A DNA stretch of 64,000 nt from Hyphomicrobiales bacterium (GCA_900466475.1 UBMI01000006.1:97893-161892), one strand, 5' to 3'; shown: positions 10,507 through 19,637, counted from the first letter of the stretch. A program made the numbers and translations. The notes: generated from the sequence alone by a model not told the origin.

Positions 10507-11586
10507 ATGCATCTCGGTTTTTCCCTCACACCCTTCGGCCATCATCCCGCAGCCTGGCGCGATGCCGGAACGCTCGAACATCTCGGTTTTGATGCGCTGC
10601 TTTCCCAGGCTGTCAAAGCGGAGGAGGCTGGTTTCGATTTCGTCCTGCTCTCGGACCGGCTCGGCACCAGGCCGATCGAGGACCTCTCGCCGGTCGCCAC
10701 GCCCTTCGAGCCGACGACACTGGTCGCAGCCCTTGCGACCCGGGCGCGCCGGATCGGTTTTCTGGCAGCTGCCGCAACCAGTCAGCATGAGCCCTATAAT
10801 CTCGCCCGGCGCTTCGCCTCGCTGGACCAGATCAGCGGCGGACGGACAGGCTGGGTAGCCCTTCCCGTATCCGGTGAACTCGAACGCGACCAGGAATATC
10901 TCGGCCTTGTGAACGCGCTTTGGGACAGCTGGGATGACGATGCCTTCATCTACGACAAGGCTGAGGGTCGGTTTTTCGAGCCAGCCAAGATGCATGTGCT
11001 CAACCACAGGGGCGAGCATTTTGCGGTGCGCGGTCCCCTCAACGTCAATCGCTCACCGCAGGGCAAACCGATCATCGCCCAGCTTCTGAGTCGAGATAAC
11101 AAAGCATTGGCGGCGCAAAGTGCTGAAGTCCTCCTGCTTCAAGATCGGACGCCGGAAAGTACAAACGAGACGGCGGTCGACTTCGTGCGCCTGCTTGAAA
11201 AGGCGGGCCGCCGACGGCAGGACGTGCGGATACTGGCCAATGTTGTGCCAGTCGTTGCCGAAACTTCCGAAGCGGCGCAGGCGGCAAGCGATGCGCTCCG
11301 ATTTGGTGAGGCCGACCGGGTGAGCCAACCGCTTTCCGCGTCGCGTCTGGTGGGGACGCCGGCGGAGATCGCCGATTCCCTAAGGGGATGGCTCGCCCTC
11401 GGGCAGATCGACGGTTTCACGATACTGCCCCCGACCGTCGCGATCGGGGATCTGTTCCTGACCAAAGTGGTTCCGGAGTTGCGCCACCTCGGATTGATCA
11501 AGGCGAATGCAGGTAAGACCTTGCGCGATCGTCTTGGTCTTGCCCGTCCGGCTCATCCGGCGGCAGCATTGGAGCAAGCACAATGA
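10507..11586 (+). CDS. Luciferase-like flavin-dependent monooxygenase (NtaA/DszA-type, short form)
   Basis: A 359-residue member of the bacterial luciferase-like (TIM-barrel, FMNH2-dependent) family. I chose the ATG at 10507 because an AGGAG lies six to seven bases upstream; a GTG at 10492 would add five residues. Family features seen are the N-terminal LGFSLTPFGHHPAAWRD, the FDFVLLSDR strand, the EPTTLVAALATRARRIGFLA strand-helix and YNLARRFASLDQISGGRTGW. Such enzymes oxidise C-S, C-N or C-H bonds with flavin delivered by a reductase; no reductase is visible nearby. It starts 15 bases after the ATPase and overlaps the next gene, so it belongs to the operon. Confidence 0.85.
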   Translation: MHLGFSLTPFGHHPAAWRDAGTLEHLGFDALLSQAVKAEEAGFDFVLLSDRLGTRPIEDLSPVATPFEPTTLVAALATRARRIGFLAAAATSQHEPYNLARRFASLDQISGGRTGWVALPVSGELERDQEYLGLVNALWDSWDDDAFIYDKAEGRFFEPAKMHVLNHRGEHFAVRGPLNVNRSPQGKPIIAQLLSRDNKALAAQSAEVLLLQDRTPESTNETAVDFVRLLEKAGRRRQDVRILANVVPVVAETSEAAQAASDALRFGEADRVSQPLSASRLVGTPAEIADSLRGWLALGQIDGFTILPPTVAIGDLFLTKVVPELRHLGLIKANAGKTLRDRLGLARPAHPAAALEQAQ

Positions 11587-12902
11587 GCAGCGATCGCAAG
11601 ATGAGACTTGGCGCCTTCCTGATGGCGGGCGGGCATCACATCGCGGCATGGCGACATCCTCAAGCCCATGCTCAAGCCGGTGTCGATATCGATCATTTCA
11701 TCGAGCTGGCCCGCATCGCCGAGCGGGGCAAATTCGACATGCTCTTTGTCGAGGATGCCGCCGCCATCCGAGAGCGCAATCCGGAAATGGCAAGCCAGGC
11801 AGCGCGCTCGACGGCATTCGAGCCGCTGAGCCTGCTTGCAGCTCTTGCCGTCAACACCAGTCATATCGGCCTCGTGGCAACGGCGTCGACAACCTACAAC
11901 GAGCCCTACGGCCTTGCCCGCACCTTCGCCTCGCTCGATCAGCTAAGCGGCGGCAGGGTAGGCTGGAACCTCGTCACCTCGGCAAGCGAACTCGAGGCGG
12001 AGAATTTTGCGAGCAGTGGCCTTCGCCCGCATTCCGAGCGCTACGAGCGGGCCGAGGAATTTGCCGATGCAGCACTCGCGCTTTGGGATGGCGTCGATGA
12101 CGGAGTCTATTTTCCTGAGGGCGGGGCTCAGTTTGCCGATCGTGCGAGGCTTCATCCGGTGCATCGCCGCGGCAAACATTTCACCGTCGAAGGCCTGCTC
12201 GAAAGCCCACGCTCGGCCCAGGGCCGGCCGATCATGGTGCAGGCGGGCGCATCCGATGTCGGCAAGGAACTTGCGGCCCGAACCGCAGATGTCGTGTTTG
12301 CCGCCTCGCAGACGCTTGCCGAAGCACAGACCTATTATGCCGATGTGAAGTCGCGGCTCGCCAAATACGGGCGCAAGCCCGACGATATCAAGATCATGCC
12401 CGGCATATCGCCGATCGTCGGCGCCACCGAAGACGAGGCGAAGGCGAAATACCAGGCCCTGCAGGAACTCATCCCCGACGCCGTTGGTGTCGCCCTTCTT
12501 GCAAGCTACCTCAGCATCCAGGATCTATCGGCCTATCCGCTCGATGGGCCGCTGCCCGCCATGCCGCAGACCAACCTCATCCAGAGCCGCCAGCAGCTGA
12601 TCATTGATCTCGGAAGGCGCGAAAACCTGTCGATCCGCGAACTTGCCCGCCATTTCGCCGGCGCGCGCGGCCATTGGCAGGTTGCAGGAACACCGGCGCA
12701 GATCGCCGATGCGATGGAAGAACGCTTCAGCGAAGGCGCCGCCGACGGCTTCAATGTCATGGCCCCGCTCTTCCCCTCGGGGCTTGAGGAATTCGTAGCC
12801 CATGTCGTGCCGGAACTGCGTCGCCGCGGCCTTTTCCGCGAAGACTACGAGGGCCGCACGCTTCGCCAGAACCTCGGCCTCGACGCGCTGATCAAACGAT
12901 AA
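11583..12902 (+). CDS. NtaA/SnaA/DszA-family flavin monooxygenase
   Basis: A 439-residue luciferase-like monooxygenase of the nitrilotriacetate/pristinamycin/DszA group. It has MRLGAFLMAGGHHIAAWRHP at the N-terminus, FDMLFVEDAAA, then YNEPYGLARTFASLDQLSGG followed by the family's VGWNLVTSAS. This group uses FMNH2 to cleave C-S or C-N bonds. Start ATG overlaps the stop of the previous monooxygenase (ATGA), so two enzymes of related type are made side by side, perhaps for consecutive steps or as partners. Confidence 0.9.
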   Translation: MSSDRKMRLGAFLMAGGHHIAAWRHPQAHAQAGVDIDHFIELARIAERGKFDMLFVEDAAAIRERNPEMASQAARSTAFEPLSLLAALAVNTSHIGLVATASTTYNEPYGLARTFASLDQLSGGRVGWNLVTSASELEAENFASSGLRPHSERYERAEEFADAALALWDGVDDGVYFPEGGAQFADRARLHPVHRRGKHFTVEGLLESPRSAQGRPIMVQAGASDVGKELAARTADVVFAASQTLAEAQTYYADVKSRLAKYGRKPDDIKIMPGISPIVGATEDEAKAKYQALQELIPDAVGVALLASYLSIQDLSAYPLDGPLPAMPQTNLIQSRQQLIIDLGRRENLSIRELARHFAGARGHWQVAGTPAQIADAMEERFSEGAADGFNVMAPLFPSGLEEFVAHVVPELRRRGLFREDYEGRTLRQNLGLDALIKR

Positions 12903-12907
12903 ACGAG

Positions 12908-13915
12908 ATGACAATGGATCCGATCTATATCGACTATCTGAATGCCTTCGACATCGAGGCGCTCGACCTGTCCAATGATGAAATCCTGGCGGCGATCGAA
13001 ACTTCGCTCGCCGCTCAGGGCAGGGGCCAGACGGTGATCGAGCCGCGTGTCCATCTCGAGCCGGATGCAAGCTTTCACGGCCATTTCAACGTGTTGCGTG
13101 GCTATGTGGCGCCGCTCGGCCTTGCCGGAGTGAAAGTGGTCGGTGACTATGTCGACAACTACAAGCTCGGTTATCCCTCCGAATTCGGCGTGCTCAACCT
13201 CTTCGACCCGCGCACCGGCGTGCCGAAGGCGATCCTTGATGCAACCGTCATCACCGACATGCGCACCGGCGCCGTCACCGCGCTCGGCGCCCGGCATCTC
13301 GCCCGAAAGGGTTCGAAGGTCCTCGGTCACATCGGCGCGCGCGGCACGGCTTACTGGAATGTCCGCCTGCTCGATCATCTCTTCGATTTCGACGAGATCC
13401 GCGTACATTCGCGTCGGCCCGAAAGTCGTGATGCCTTCGGCGCGAAGCTGGAGGCCGATCTCGGCAAGAAAATCACCGTAGTCGACAACTGGCGCGACTG
13501 CGTCGAGGGGGCAGATATCGTCGTCGAGGCATCGCGGCTATCGCAGCCCGAGCCCCTCCTGAAGACGGAGTGGATCAAGAAAGGTGCCTTCGTCGTGCCT
13601 TATGGCACGATGAGCGCCGTGGAGCTGTCGCTGACCGACATCATGGCCAAGCTCGTCGTCGACGACTGGGGTCAGTGCAAGACCGGCAAATTCGGCTCGC
13701 TGCGCGCCCATGTCGAGACCGGCCGGCTTTCCGAGCAGACGTTGCATGCCGAACTGGGACAGGTCGTCGCCGGCCTGAAGCCGGGCCGCGAGAGTGAGGA
13801 CGAGACTATCCTGCTGTGGCATCGCGGCCTGTCGCTCAGCGACATTGCTCTTGGCCACGCGCTGCTTTCCAAGGCGCGCTCGGCCGGTATCGGTCAAAGG
13901 CTGCGTTTCGCATGA
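12908..13915 (+). CDS. Ornithine cyclodeaminase/mu-crystallin-family protein
   Basis: A 335-residue protein of the OCD/mu-crystallin family, which includes ornithine cyclodeaminases, alanine dehydrogenases and ketimine reductases. Visible are the central substrate/dinucleotide region (GVLNLFDPRTGVPKAILDAT, then ITDMRTGAVTALGARHLAR) and a Rossmann segment VLGHIGARGTAYWNVR, in which the usual GxGxQA reads GARGTA. In this family the enzyme either deaminates an amino acid or reduces an imine with NAD(P)H. The start at 12908 is five bases after the monooxygenase stop and its stop overlaps the lyase start. Substrate is unknown. Confidence 0.85.
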   Translation: MTMDPIYIDYLNAFDIEALDLSNDEILAAIETSLAAQGRGQTVIEPRVHLEPDASFHGHFNVLRGYVAPLGLAGVKVVGDYVDNYKLGYPSEFGVLNLFDPRTGVPKAILDATVITDMRTGAVTALGARHLARKGSKVLGHIGARGTAYWNVRLLDHLFDFDEIRVHSRRPESRDAFGAKLEADLGKKITVVDNWRDCVEGADIVVEASRLSQPEPLLKTEWIKKGAFVVPYGTMSAVELSLTDIMAKLVVDDWGQCKTGKFGSLRAHVETGRLSEQTLHAELGQVVAGLKPGRESEDETILLWHRGLSLSDIALGHALLSKARSAGIGQRLRFA

Positions 13916-15396
13916 CCGGGATCCTGCTGACCGGCTCCGGCATCACTATTGCCGACATAGAGGCGATCGCCCGTCGCGATGCCACCGTCGAGGTTTCCGG
14001 CGCGGTCCGTGACCAGTTGATAGCCGCGCGGCGCATCCTGGAAGGTGCTGCAGCTTCCGGCCAGCAGATCTACGGCATGAACACCGGGCTCGGTGCCAAT
14101 CTGAAGACAGCTGTGACCGGCGATTTCGAGGCCTTTCAACTGCAGCTGATCCGCGGCCGCGGCATGGCGGTCGGTGAAGCTCTGCCGCGCGATGCGACCC
14201 GTGCCGTGATCGCCGCCAGGCTCTCGATGCTGGCAGTCGGAGGATCCGGCATTTCACTGCCCGTGTTCGAGGCGCTGCTTGCCATGCTGAACGCCCGTGT
14301 TCATCCGGTCATGCCCTCGATTGGTTCGATCGGTGCGGGTGATCTCGTGTTGCTCTCTGCCATGGCCCGCGCCCTGATCGGCGAAGGGAAAGCCGAGTAT
14401 CGCGGCATCGTCTACCCGGCGATTGAAGCGCTTGAGCTTGCGGGCCTTGCCCCAGCAAGCCTGCAACCGAAGGACGGGATATCGCTTCTCAATGCTTCAG
14501 CCGTGTCTGCTGGCCGTGGCGCGCTCGTCCTGTATGATGCCAAAGAGTTGCTCGATGCCCAGCGCCGGGCGGCTGCCTTGAGTTTTGAGGGCCTTGCCGG
14601 CAATCCGCTCATCCTGTCACCGGCGATCCAACGCGCCCGGCCGGCAGCGGGCCAGGCAGACGAGGCCAACCGGCTGCTGCAGATGCTTGAGGGCTCGACG
14701 CTTTTCGAGGCGAACGCCGCCATCCAGGATCCGCTGAGCCTGCGTTGCGTTGCACCCATCCACGGCGCACTTGTCGATGCGCTCTTGAGGGCGGTCGAAG
14801 CCGTCGAGATCGAGCTCAATGCCGCGGCCGATAATCCCGTCGTTCTCTTGGAAGAGCAACAGGTGCTGTCATCAGGCAATTTCCAGACGCCCGCACTTTC
14901 GCTTGCCTTCGAGACACTGGGCCTTGCGATCGCTCAGGCGGCTGCGGCATCGGCTGCGCGCTTCATTCAGCTGACGGGCTCGGGTCGCAATGGCCTGCCG
15001 CGCTATCTGTCGCCGATTGGCGGTCCATCGGCCGGGTTCGTGCCGATGCAGAAGACGGTCGCGGCGTTGATGGCCGATATCAGGCACAAGGCCAATCCTG
15101 TCATGCTCGACTTCCTTGCGGTATCGGAAGGCGTCGAGGATCATGCAACGCAATCCTCCCTTGCCGTGCGCAAACTCGGCGAGATGCTGGAACTGTGGCG
15201 CGTGCTCATCGCCTGCGAAATGCTCGCAGCCGCTCAGGCGGTCGACCAGCGCCCCGGACACCGTTGCGGCGTGGGGACGGCAGGAACGCATGCGTTCGTT
15301 CGAGGCATCGCACCGGTCATGACGGAGGATCGTTCGCTCGGCGAAGATGTGGCCATCCTTGCTTCCCGTCTGCTCGACGAGCACCACGGCGGGTGA
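13912..15396 (+). CDS. Histidine-ammonia-lyase-family protein lacking the MIO Ser
   Basis: A 494-residue homologue of HAL/PAL lyases, starting at the ATG at 13912 that overlaps the OCD stop. The fold markers are present: YGMNTG with Tyr54, LNAS (equivalent to HAL LINGT), SLRC with Arg278, ELNAAADNP, SSGNF and VEDH with Glu409. The MIO cofactor triad Ala-Ser-Gly, normally in GSVGASGDL, reads GSIGAGDL (Ala142-Gly143), one residue shorter with no Ser. The HAL Tyr280 equivalent in QDPYSLR is Leu275. So classic MIO chemistry is not expected. Elimination of a better leaving group, such as trimethylamine as in ergothionase, is a reasonable inference. Next to a quaternary-amine transporter. Confidence 0.85.
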   Translation: MTGILLTGSGITIADIEAIARRDATVEVSGAVRDQLIAARRILEGAAASGQQIYGMNTGLGANLKTAVTGDFEAFQLQLIRGRGMAVGEALPRDATRAVIAARLSMLAVGGSGISLPVFEALLAMLNARVHPVMPSIGSIGAGDLVLLSAMARALIGEGKAEYRGIVYPAIEALELAGLAPASLQPKDGISLLNASAVSAGRGALVLYDAKELLDAQRRAAALSFEGLAGNPLILSPAIQRARPAAGQADEANRLLQMLEGSTLFEANAAIQDPLSLRCVAPIHGALVDALLRAVEAVEIELNAAADNPVVLLEEQQVLSSGNFQTPALSLAFETLGLAIAQAAAASAARFIQLTGSGRNGLPRYLSPIGGPSAGFVPMQKTVAALMADIRHKANPVMLDFLAVSEGVEDHATQSSLAVRKLGEMLELWRVLIACEMLAAAQAVDQRPGHRCGVGTAGTHAFVRGIAPVMTEDRSLGEDVAILASRLLDEHHGG

Positions 15397-15401
15397 AAAG
15401 C

Positions 15402-16214
15402 ATGCGTCTCGCCAGTCTTGCAATGTACGCTACGCCGCAGCCGCTTGCGGATGCAAAAGCTGAACTCTGGTCGTTCCTGCGCTACTATCTTGGGCAGGCC
15501 GGGCTTTCGGATCCGCCGGAAAACCTCGATGCGACGATCCCCTACGACGAGGCCTGGCTGCATGAGGACCTGCTCTTTTCCCAGACCTGTGGTTATCCCT
15601 ATGTGAAGCGATTGCGCGGCAGGGTGCGTCTCGTGGCTACACCGGTTTATTCCCATCCCGGCTGCGACGGACCTTTGATGCGCAGCTTCATTGTCGTGCG
15701 CCGAGCTTCCACCTTCGTTTCAGTGCAGGACCTGCGCGGTGCGACGGCCGCGATCAATAGTCCCGACAGCAATTCCGGGGCAAATCTGCTTCGCGCCGCC
15801 GTCGCCCCTCTTGCCCGCAATGGCCGCTTCTTCGGTGGCACGGTCGAGACCGGCAGCCATGGCGGCAGTATCGATGCTGTGTCGAGTGGGCAGGCGGAAT
15901 GCGCTGCAATCGACTGCATCACCTTTGCCAATCTCCTGCGTTTTACGCCTGCTCGCGTCGCAGGCATCCGCGTTCTTGCCGAGACGCCCGCAACGCCCGG
16001 CTTACCCTTCATTACAGGAGCAAAGGGTTCAGATGCGGATGTGGCACTGCTACGCGAAGCGCTGGTCGCTGCAATCGCGGAGCCATCGCTTTCCGGTGCA
16101 CGCGATACCCTCGGTCTTGTTGATGTCGCGATGCTCACAGATGCCGACTACGAACCGATTGTGTCTCTTGCCCGAGGTGCGCTTGATACCGGCTACAGGG
16201 ACTGGGTCGATTGA
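15402..16214 (+). CDS. PhnD-like phosphate/phosphonate-type binding protein without signal peptide
   Basis: A 270-residue protein of the PhnD-like periplasmic-binding family (PBP2). It shows LASLAMYATPQP, the DLLFSQTCGYPY segment, VRRASTFVSVQDLRG and NSPDSNSGANLLR, all typical of the ligand-binding lobes. It begins MRLASLAMY with no signal peptide or lipobox, so it should be cytosolic unless a longer start inside the lyase gene is used. The start at 15402 is five bases after the lyase stop. Its place at the end of a degradative operon, far from any permease of its class, suggests a ligand-sensing or accessory role; that is inference. Confidence 0.8.
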   Translation: MRLASLAMYATPQPLADAKAELWSFLRYYLGQAGLSDPPENLDATIPYDEAWLHEDLLFSQTCGYPYVKRLRGRVRLVATPVYSHPGCDGPLMRSFIVVRRASTFVSVQDLRGATAAINSPDSNSGANLLRAAVAPLARNGRFFGGTVETGSHGGSIDAVSSGQAECAAIDCITFANLLRFTPARVAGIRVLAETPATPGLPFITGAKGSDADVALLREALVAAIAEPSLSGARDTLGLVDVAMLTDADYEPIVSLARGALDTGYRDWVD

Positions 16215-16232
16215 AGCCTCCGGAGGCGTCAA
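16211..16232. terminator. Near-perfect palindrome at the end of the betaine/lyase operon
   Basis: TTGAAGCCTCCGGAGGCG followed by TCAA: nearly a full inverted repeat with the core GCCTCC/GGAGGC, overlapping the stop codon of the PhnD-like gene. No T run follows, so if it terminates it does so weakly. It lies between this plus-strand operon and the converging GlpD-like gene. Confidence 0.4.
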
Positions 16233-16307
16233 TTCATAAGATCATTCTCGCTTCCGCCTTCGCGAAATGCTCTGCGGTCGGCGCGCGTTCTGCTCTTTTC
16301 CTGGATC

Positions 16308-18053
16308 TCATCTGCTGACGGGACGAGCACTTTTTTCCGGCTCGATATCCGGGGTGCCTGCTGCCAGCGTCTGGCCGTGAAATTCCTTGAGCAGGGAAAC
16401 AACGTCATCAATCTCATGCGCGACACGCGCAGCGTCCCAACCGAGCGCTTTCGCGGCGATGCCGGCAATGTCCGTCAAACCTGCATAGGTCACATGACCT
16501 TCGATCGCGATCGTCGTGCGCCGCAACACGATATCGGAGAGATGGACCACAAGCTCGTTGCGCGCGATCCAGTCGATCTCGCGAAAACTGTAGTGTGTAG
16601 CTCCCGATAACCGCCGGTCGTCAGGATGATCGGAAGGGAACATCGCTACCGCCTCGGCCGTCGTTCCATAGCGGTTCAGAAGTTGTTCCGCGCGCGCGGC
16701 CGGGATGCTTGCAGCTGTGGCGATCCTGTCGATAAAGCCCCGTCTCGCCTGCGCATCGACCGGGAAAGCCTTTCCGCCGCCGATCGCAAGGTAGCGGGTC
16801 GATTGCTTGCGCGAACGCCCGAGCCGGGTCAGGACACTGTCGGCAATCTCCTCGGCAAAACCGCGAAATGTCGTCCACTTGCCGCCGACCAGCGACATGA
16901 TGGCAAAAGGCCGCTTGCCATCCGCTTCGATGATCGGTGCCGAATGGTCTCGGCTGATCAGGCCGGGCGCTGTTCCGTCGGAGGCGGGAAGAGGCCGGAT
17001 GCCGCTATAGGTGTAGACGATCTGGTCGCGATCGAAGCGCAGCGTCGGCAGCAGCGATCTGAGGCTCTGCAGGAAGTAATCGATCTCGGGTTCTTCGCAG
17101 CGTACGGCGTCTGGGTCGCGGCTCGGGATATCCGTCGAGCCGACGAGCGCAAGCCCGAGATAGCCGTAGACCAGGCAGATACGGCCGTCATCGGCTTCGA
17201 AATAGATCATATGACCGTTGAGACTGCGCACCAGTTCGGGATGATCAATCAGGATATGCGAGCCCTTGGTGCCGCCGATCAGCCGCGAAGGCGCGCCGAG
17301 CGCCTCGTTGACATGATCGATCCACGGGCCTGCCGCGTTCACGACGAGCTTCGGCCGCACCATGAATTCAGTACCATCCTCCCGTTGAAAGCTCAGACGG
17401 CCTTCCGAGGAAGCAGTCAGCGTCACGAAATTTGCAGCGACACATTGCGGGTTGGCTTCCAGCCCATCCTTGACGAGTTCGTAGACGAGACGTTCCGGCC
17501 GGCTGATTTTTGCGTCGTAGTAAATGCCGCCGGCGACAATCGCCGGCGTCACATGCGGCATTTCCCGTCTGGCCTTGTTTTTCAGGATCAGCCGGTGGCG
17601 TGGCATCACGCGATCGCGTGAGCCGAAAAAATCGTAAAGGGAAAGCCCGATCTTGATGAGCACGGCACCGCGGCTGCGCGGCGCCGTCTTAGAGCCGGCC
17701 AATGTCCGCAGTGCGGCCCAGATGCCGCGCGTCCAAGAGAAGACCGGAATAAATGTTGGAAGCGGTTCGACGCAATGCGGAGCATTTTTCAAAAGCAGAT
17801 TGCGCTCCAGAGTGGATTGGGCAACCAGGCCGAACTCACCGGTTTCCAGATATTTCAATCCGCCGTGGATGAGGCGGGATGGCGCTGCGCTGGTCCCGGA
17901 ACCGAAGTCCGATTTGTCGACGATCATGCAGTTGATGCCCTGAGCCGCGAGATCGCGAAACAGACCGGCGCCATTGACGCCCGCTCCAAGGATCACGACG
18001 TCGACATCGTGCTCGTGAATATCCAGGCTGCGTCCAAGCGTATTGGGGGTCAT
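16308..18053 (-). CDS. GlpD-like FAD-dependent polyol-phosphate dehydrogenase
   Basis: A 581-residue GlpD-family flavoenzyme. It has the FAD-binding motif VVILGAGVNGAGLFRDLAAQ near residues 19-38, the GTSAAPSRLIHGGLKYLE segment that is the family hallmark, VNAAGPWIDHVN, and STDIP. It has a C-terminal helical domain of the GlpD kind (from about 400). The usual substrate is glycerol 3-phosphate, but the EryB paralogue in this window shows that polyol phosphates are also possible. It lies just downstream of an FGGY kinase (12-base gap) and a DeoR regulator on the same strand, next to the EryEFG transporter. Confidence 0.85.
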   Translation of the reverse strand: MTPNTLGRSLDIHEHDVDVVILGAGVNGAGLFRDLAAQGINCMIVDKSDFGSGTSAAPSRLIHGGLKYLETGEFGLVAQSTLERNLLLKNAPHCVEPLPTFIPVFSWTRGIWAALRTLAGSKTAPRSRGAVLIKIGLSLYDFFGSRDRVMPRHRLILKNKARREMPHVTPAIVAGGIYYDAKISRPERLVYELVKDGLEANPQCVAANFVTLTASSEGRLSFQREDGTEFMVRPKLVVNAAGPWIDHVNEALGAPSRLIGGTKGSHILIDHPELVRSLNGHMIYFEADDGRICLVYGYLGLALVGSTDIPSRDPDAVRCEEPEIDYFLQSLRSLLPTLRFDRDQIVYTYSGIRPLPASDGTAPGLISRDHSAPIIEADGKRPFAIMSLVGGKWTTFRGFAEEIADSVLTRLGRSRKQSTRYLAIGGGKAFPVDAQARRGFIDRIATAASIPAARAEQLLNRYGTTAEAVAMFPSDHPDDRRLSGATHYSFREIDWIARNELVVHLSDIVLRRTTIAIEGHVTYAGLTDIAGIAAKALGWDAARVAHEIDDVVSLLKEFHGQTLAAGTPDIEPEKSARPVSR

Positions 18054-18065
18054 GATACTGCCGTC

Positions 18066-19601
18066 CTAAACTGCGGCCGCTGCCGCACTATCCTGCGCAA
18101 GGCCGGCGATCTTCGGCCAAAGCGGCGTCATTGTTTCTGCAATTTCGAGGAAAAGCCGGTAGCGCTTCTCATACTCGGCGCTGCGGGCGGCGTCCGGCTC
18201 GCAGGTCTTGCCCTGCTTGTCCGTTTTTGGAGCTCTCTGTGGGGCCGGGTAGAGACCTGCGGCTGCGCCGGCACAGATGGCGGCGCCCCAGGCCGCGGCT
18301 TCATCGGTGCCGGTCACGGTCACCGGCATCGCAAGCACATCGGCAAACATCTGCGCGACTGCGGGGTTGCGTGACACGCCGCCGGCAAGCCGTGCTTCCT
18401 TGAAGGCGAAACCGTCGCGCAGCGCGTCGACATGGATGCGATGGTTGAATGCGATGCCTTCCATGACGGCCCGCAGCATGTCACCGCGGTCATGCCAGCC
18501 GCCGAGCCCGAAGAAGCTTGCGCTTGCCGATGCACCGTAGGGCGAGCCGAAGAGATAGGGATGGAAAAGCACCGGCGATGGCCGGTCAAAGGCCGCGTCG
18601 ATCTCGGATGCCAGCAAAGCGTGAATGGACGTGCCCTTGGCTTCGCAGTCTGTCCATTCGCGGCTGCAGAGTTTTTCGATGAACCACTCGTAGTTCGCGC
18701 TCGATGCAGGCGAAATCGACATGCTGTTCCAGACGCCCGGTGCAATTCCATTACGGCAGAACCAGCGTCGATCGACGCGCGGTTCAAAAGACAGCGTCTC
18801 GTTGATCGAATAGGTGCCGGCAATGACGGCAACGACGCCGTCGGCATAACCGCCCGCGCCGAGCGCCGAGGCGGTGACATCGTGCAATCCGGCCGCGACG
18901 GGCGTGCCTTCCGCGAGGCCGGTCAAGCGCGCTGCATCGGCCGTAATTCGTCCAACGATCTCGTCCGAGCGCGAGGCCGGCGGCAGAGCACCGGCAAGCG
19001 CCTGCAGGCCGAACAAGCGCAGGGCGTCCTCGCTATAGTCTTGCGTCCCGACATCGGTGAATGAGGTGCTTGCTTCGGTGCGATCGGTGCCAACGGTGCC
19101 GGTGAGGCAAAATCGCAGCCAGTCCTTGCAGCTCATGATATGGCCGATACGTGCAAACCGTTCCGGCTCATGGTCCCGGATCCAGGCGAGCAGCGCCGAG
19201 GGGGCGGAGACGTGCGGTACCTGACCCGTGAGAGCAATCGCCTCGTCGGAGACCTCATTCTTCGTCCATCGATCGATGATATCGCCCGCCCGGCTATCCA
19301 GCGACACGATGCCGTTGCCAAGCGGCTCACGCGTCTGATCCAGCACATAAATGCCATCGCCATGCGCCGTTGCCGCCACAGCCTGGATATCGCTTGCAGG
19401 ACGACCGCTGAGGGCGAGCGCCTCACGGATCGCCTCAGCCGTTGCGGTCCACAACTCGCGCATGTCCCGCTCCACGAAACGCGGCCTCGGAATGAGCTGG
19501 CTGACGCGCCGCCGAGCGACTGCGATCGGCGTGCCGTCGATATCGAAAATGACAGCCTTCGTGACGGTCAGTCCACTATCGATCCCGAGAAGGCTCGGCA
19601 T
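18066..19601 (-). CDS. FGGY-family carbohydrate (polyol) kinase
   Basis: A protein of about 511 residues, starting at the ATG at 19601, seven bases after an AAGGTG; an ATG at 19607 is possible but too close to that site. It opens with LLGIDSGLTVTKAVIFDIDG, the FGGY phosphate-binding loop, and contains GLHDVTASALGAGG and AGGVSRNPAVAQMFADVL near the C-terminus, the second ATP-binding region. The family phosphorylates sugars or polyols; exact substrate not told from sequence. Distinct from the EryA-type kinase at 25749. Partner of the GlpD-like dehydrogenase downstream. Confidence 0.87.
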   Translation of the reverse strand: MPSLLGIDSGLTVTKAVIFDIDGTPIAVARRRVSQLIPRPRFVERDMRELWTATAEAIREALALSGRPASDIQAVAATAHGDGIYVLDQTREPLGNGIVSLDSRAGDIIDRWTKNEVSDEAIALTGQVPHVSAPSALLAWIRDHEPERFARIGHIMSCKDWLRFCLTGTVGTDRTEASTSFTDVGTQDYSEDALRLFGLQALAGALPPASRSDEIVGRITADAARLTGLAEGTPVAAGLHDVTASALGAGGYADGVVAVIAGTYSINETLSFEPRVDRRWFCRNGIAPGVWNSMSISPASSANYEWFIEKLCSREWTDCEAKGTSIHALLASEIDAAFDRPSPVLFHPYLFGSPYGASASASFFGLGGWHDRGDMLRAVMEGIAFNHRIHVDALRDGFAFKEARLAGGVSRNPAVAQMFADVLAMPVTVTGTDEAAAWGAAICAGAAAGLYPAPQRAPKTDKQGKTCEPDAARSAEYEKRYRLFLEIAETMTPLWPKIAGLAQDSAAAAAV

Positions 19602-19637
19602 GCACATTCACCTTTCTGTCGTGACCGGGCGGTCCGG

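Noticed and set aside
13912..15396. Calling the lyase hutH
   Set aside because: The MIO triad is incomplete, the HAL Tyr280 equivalent is Leu, and no hutU/hutI/hutG gene is near.
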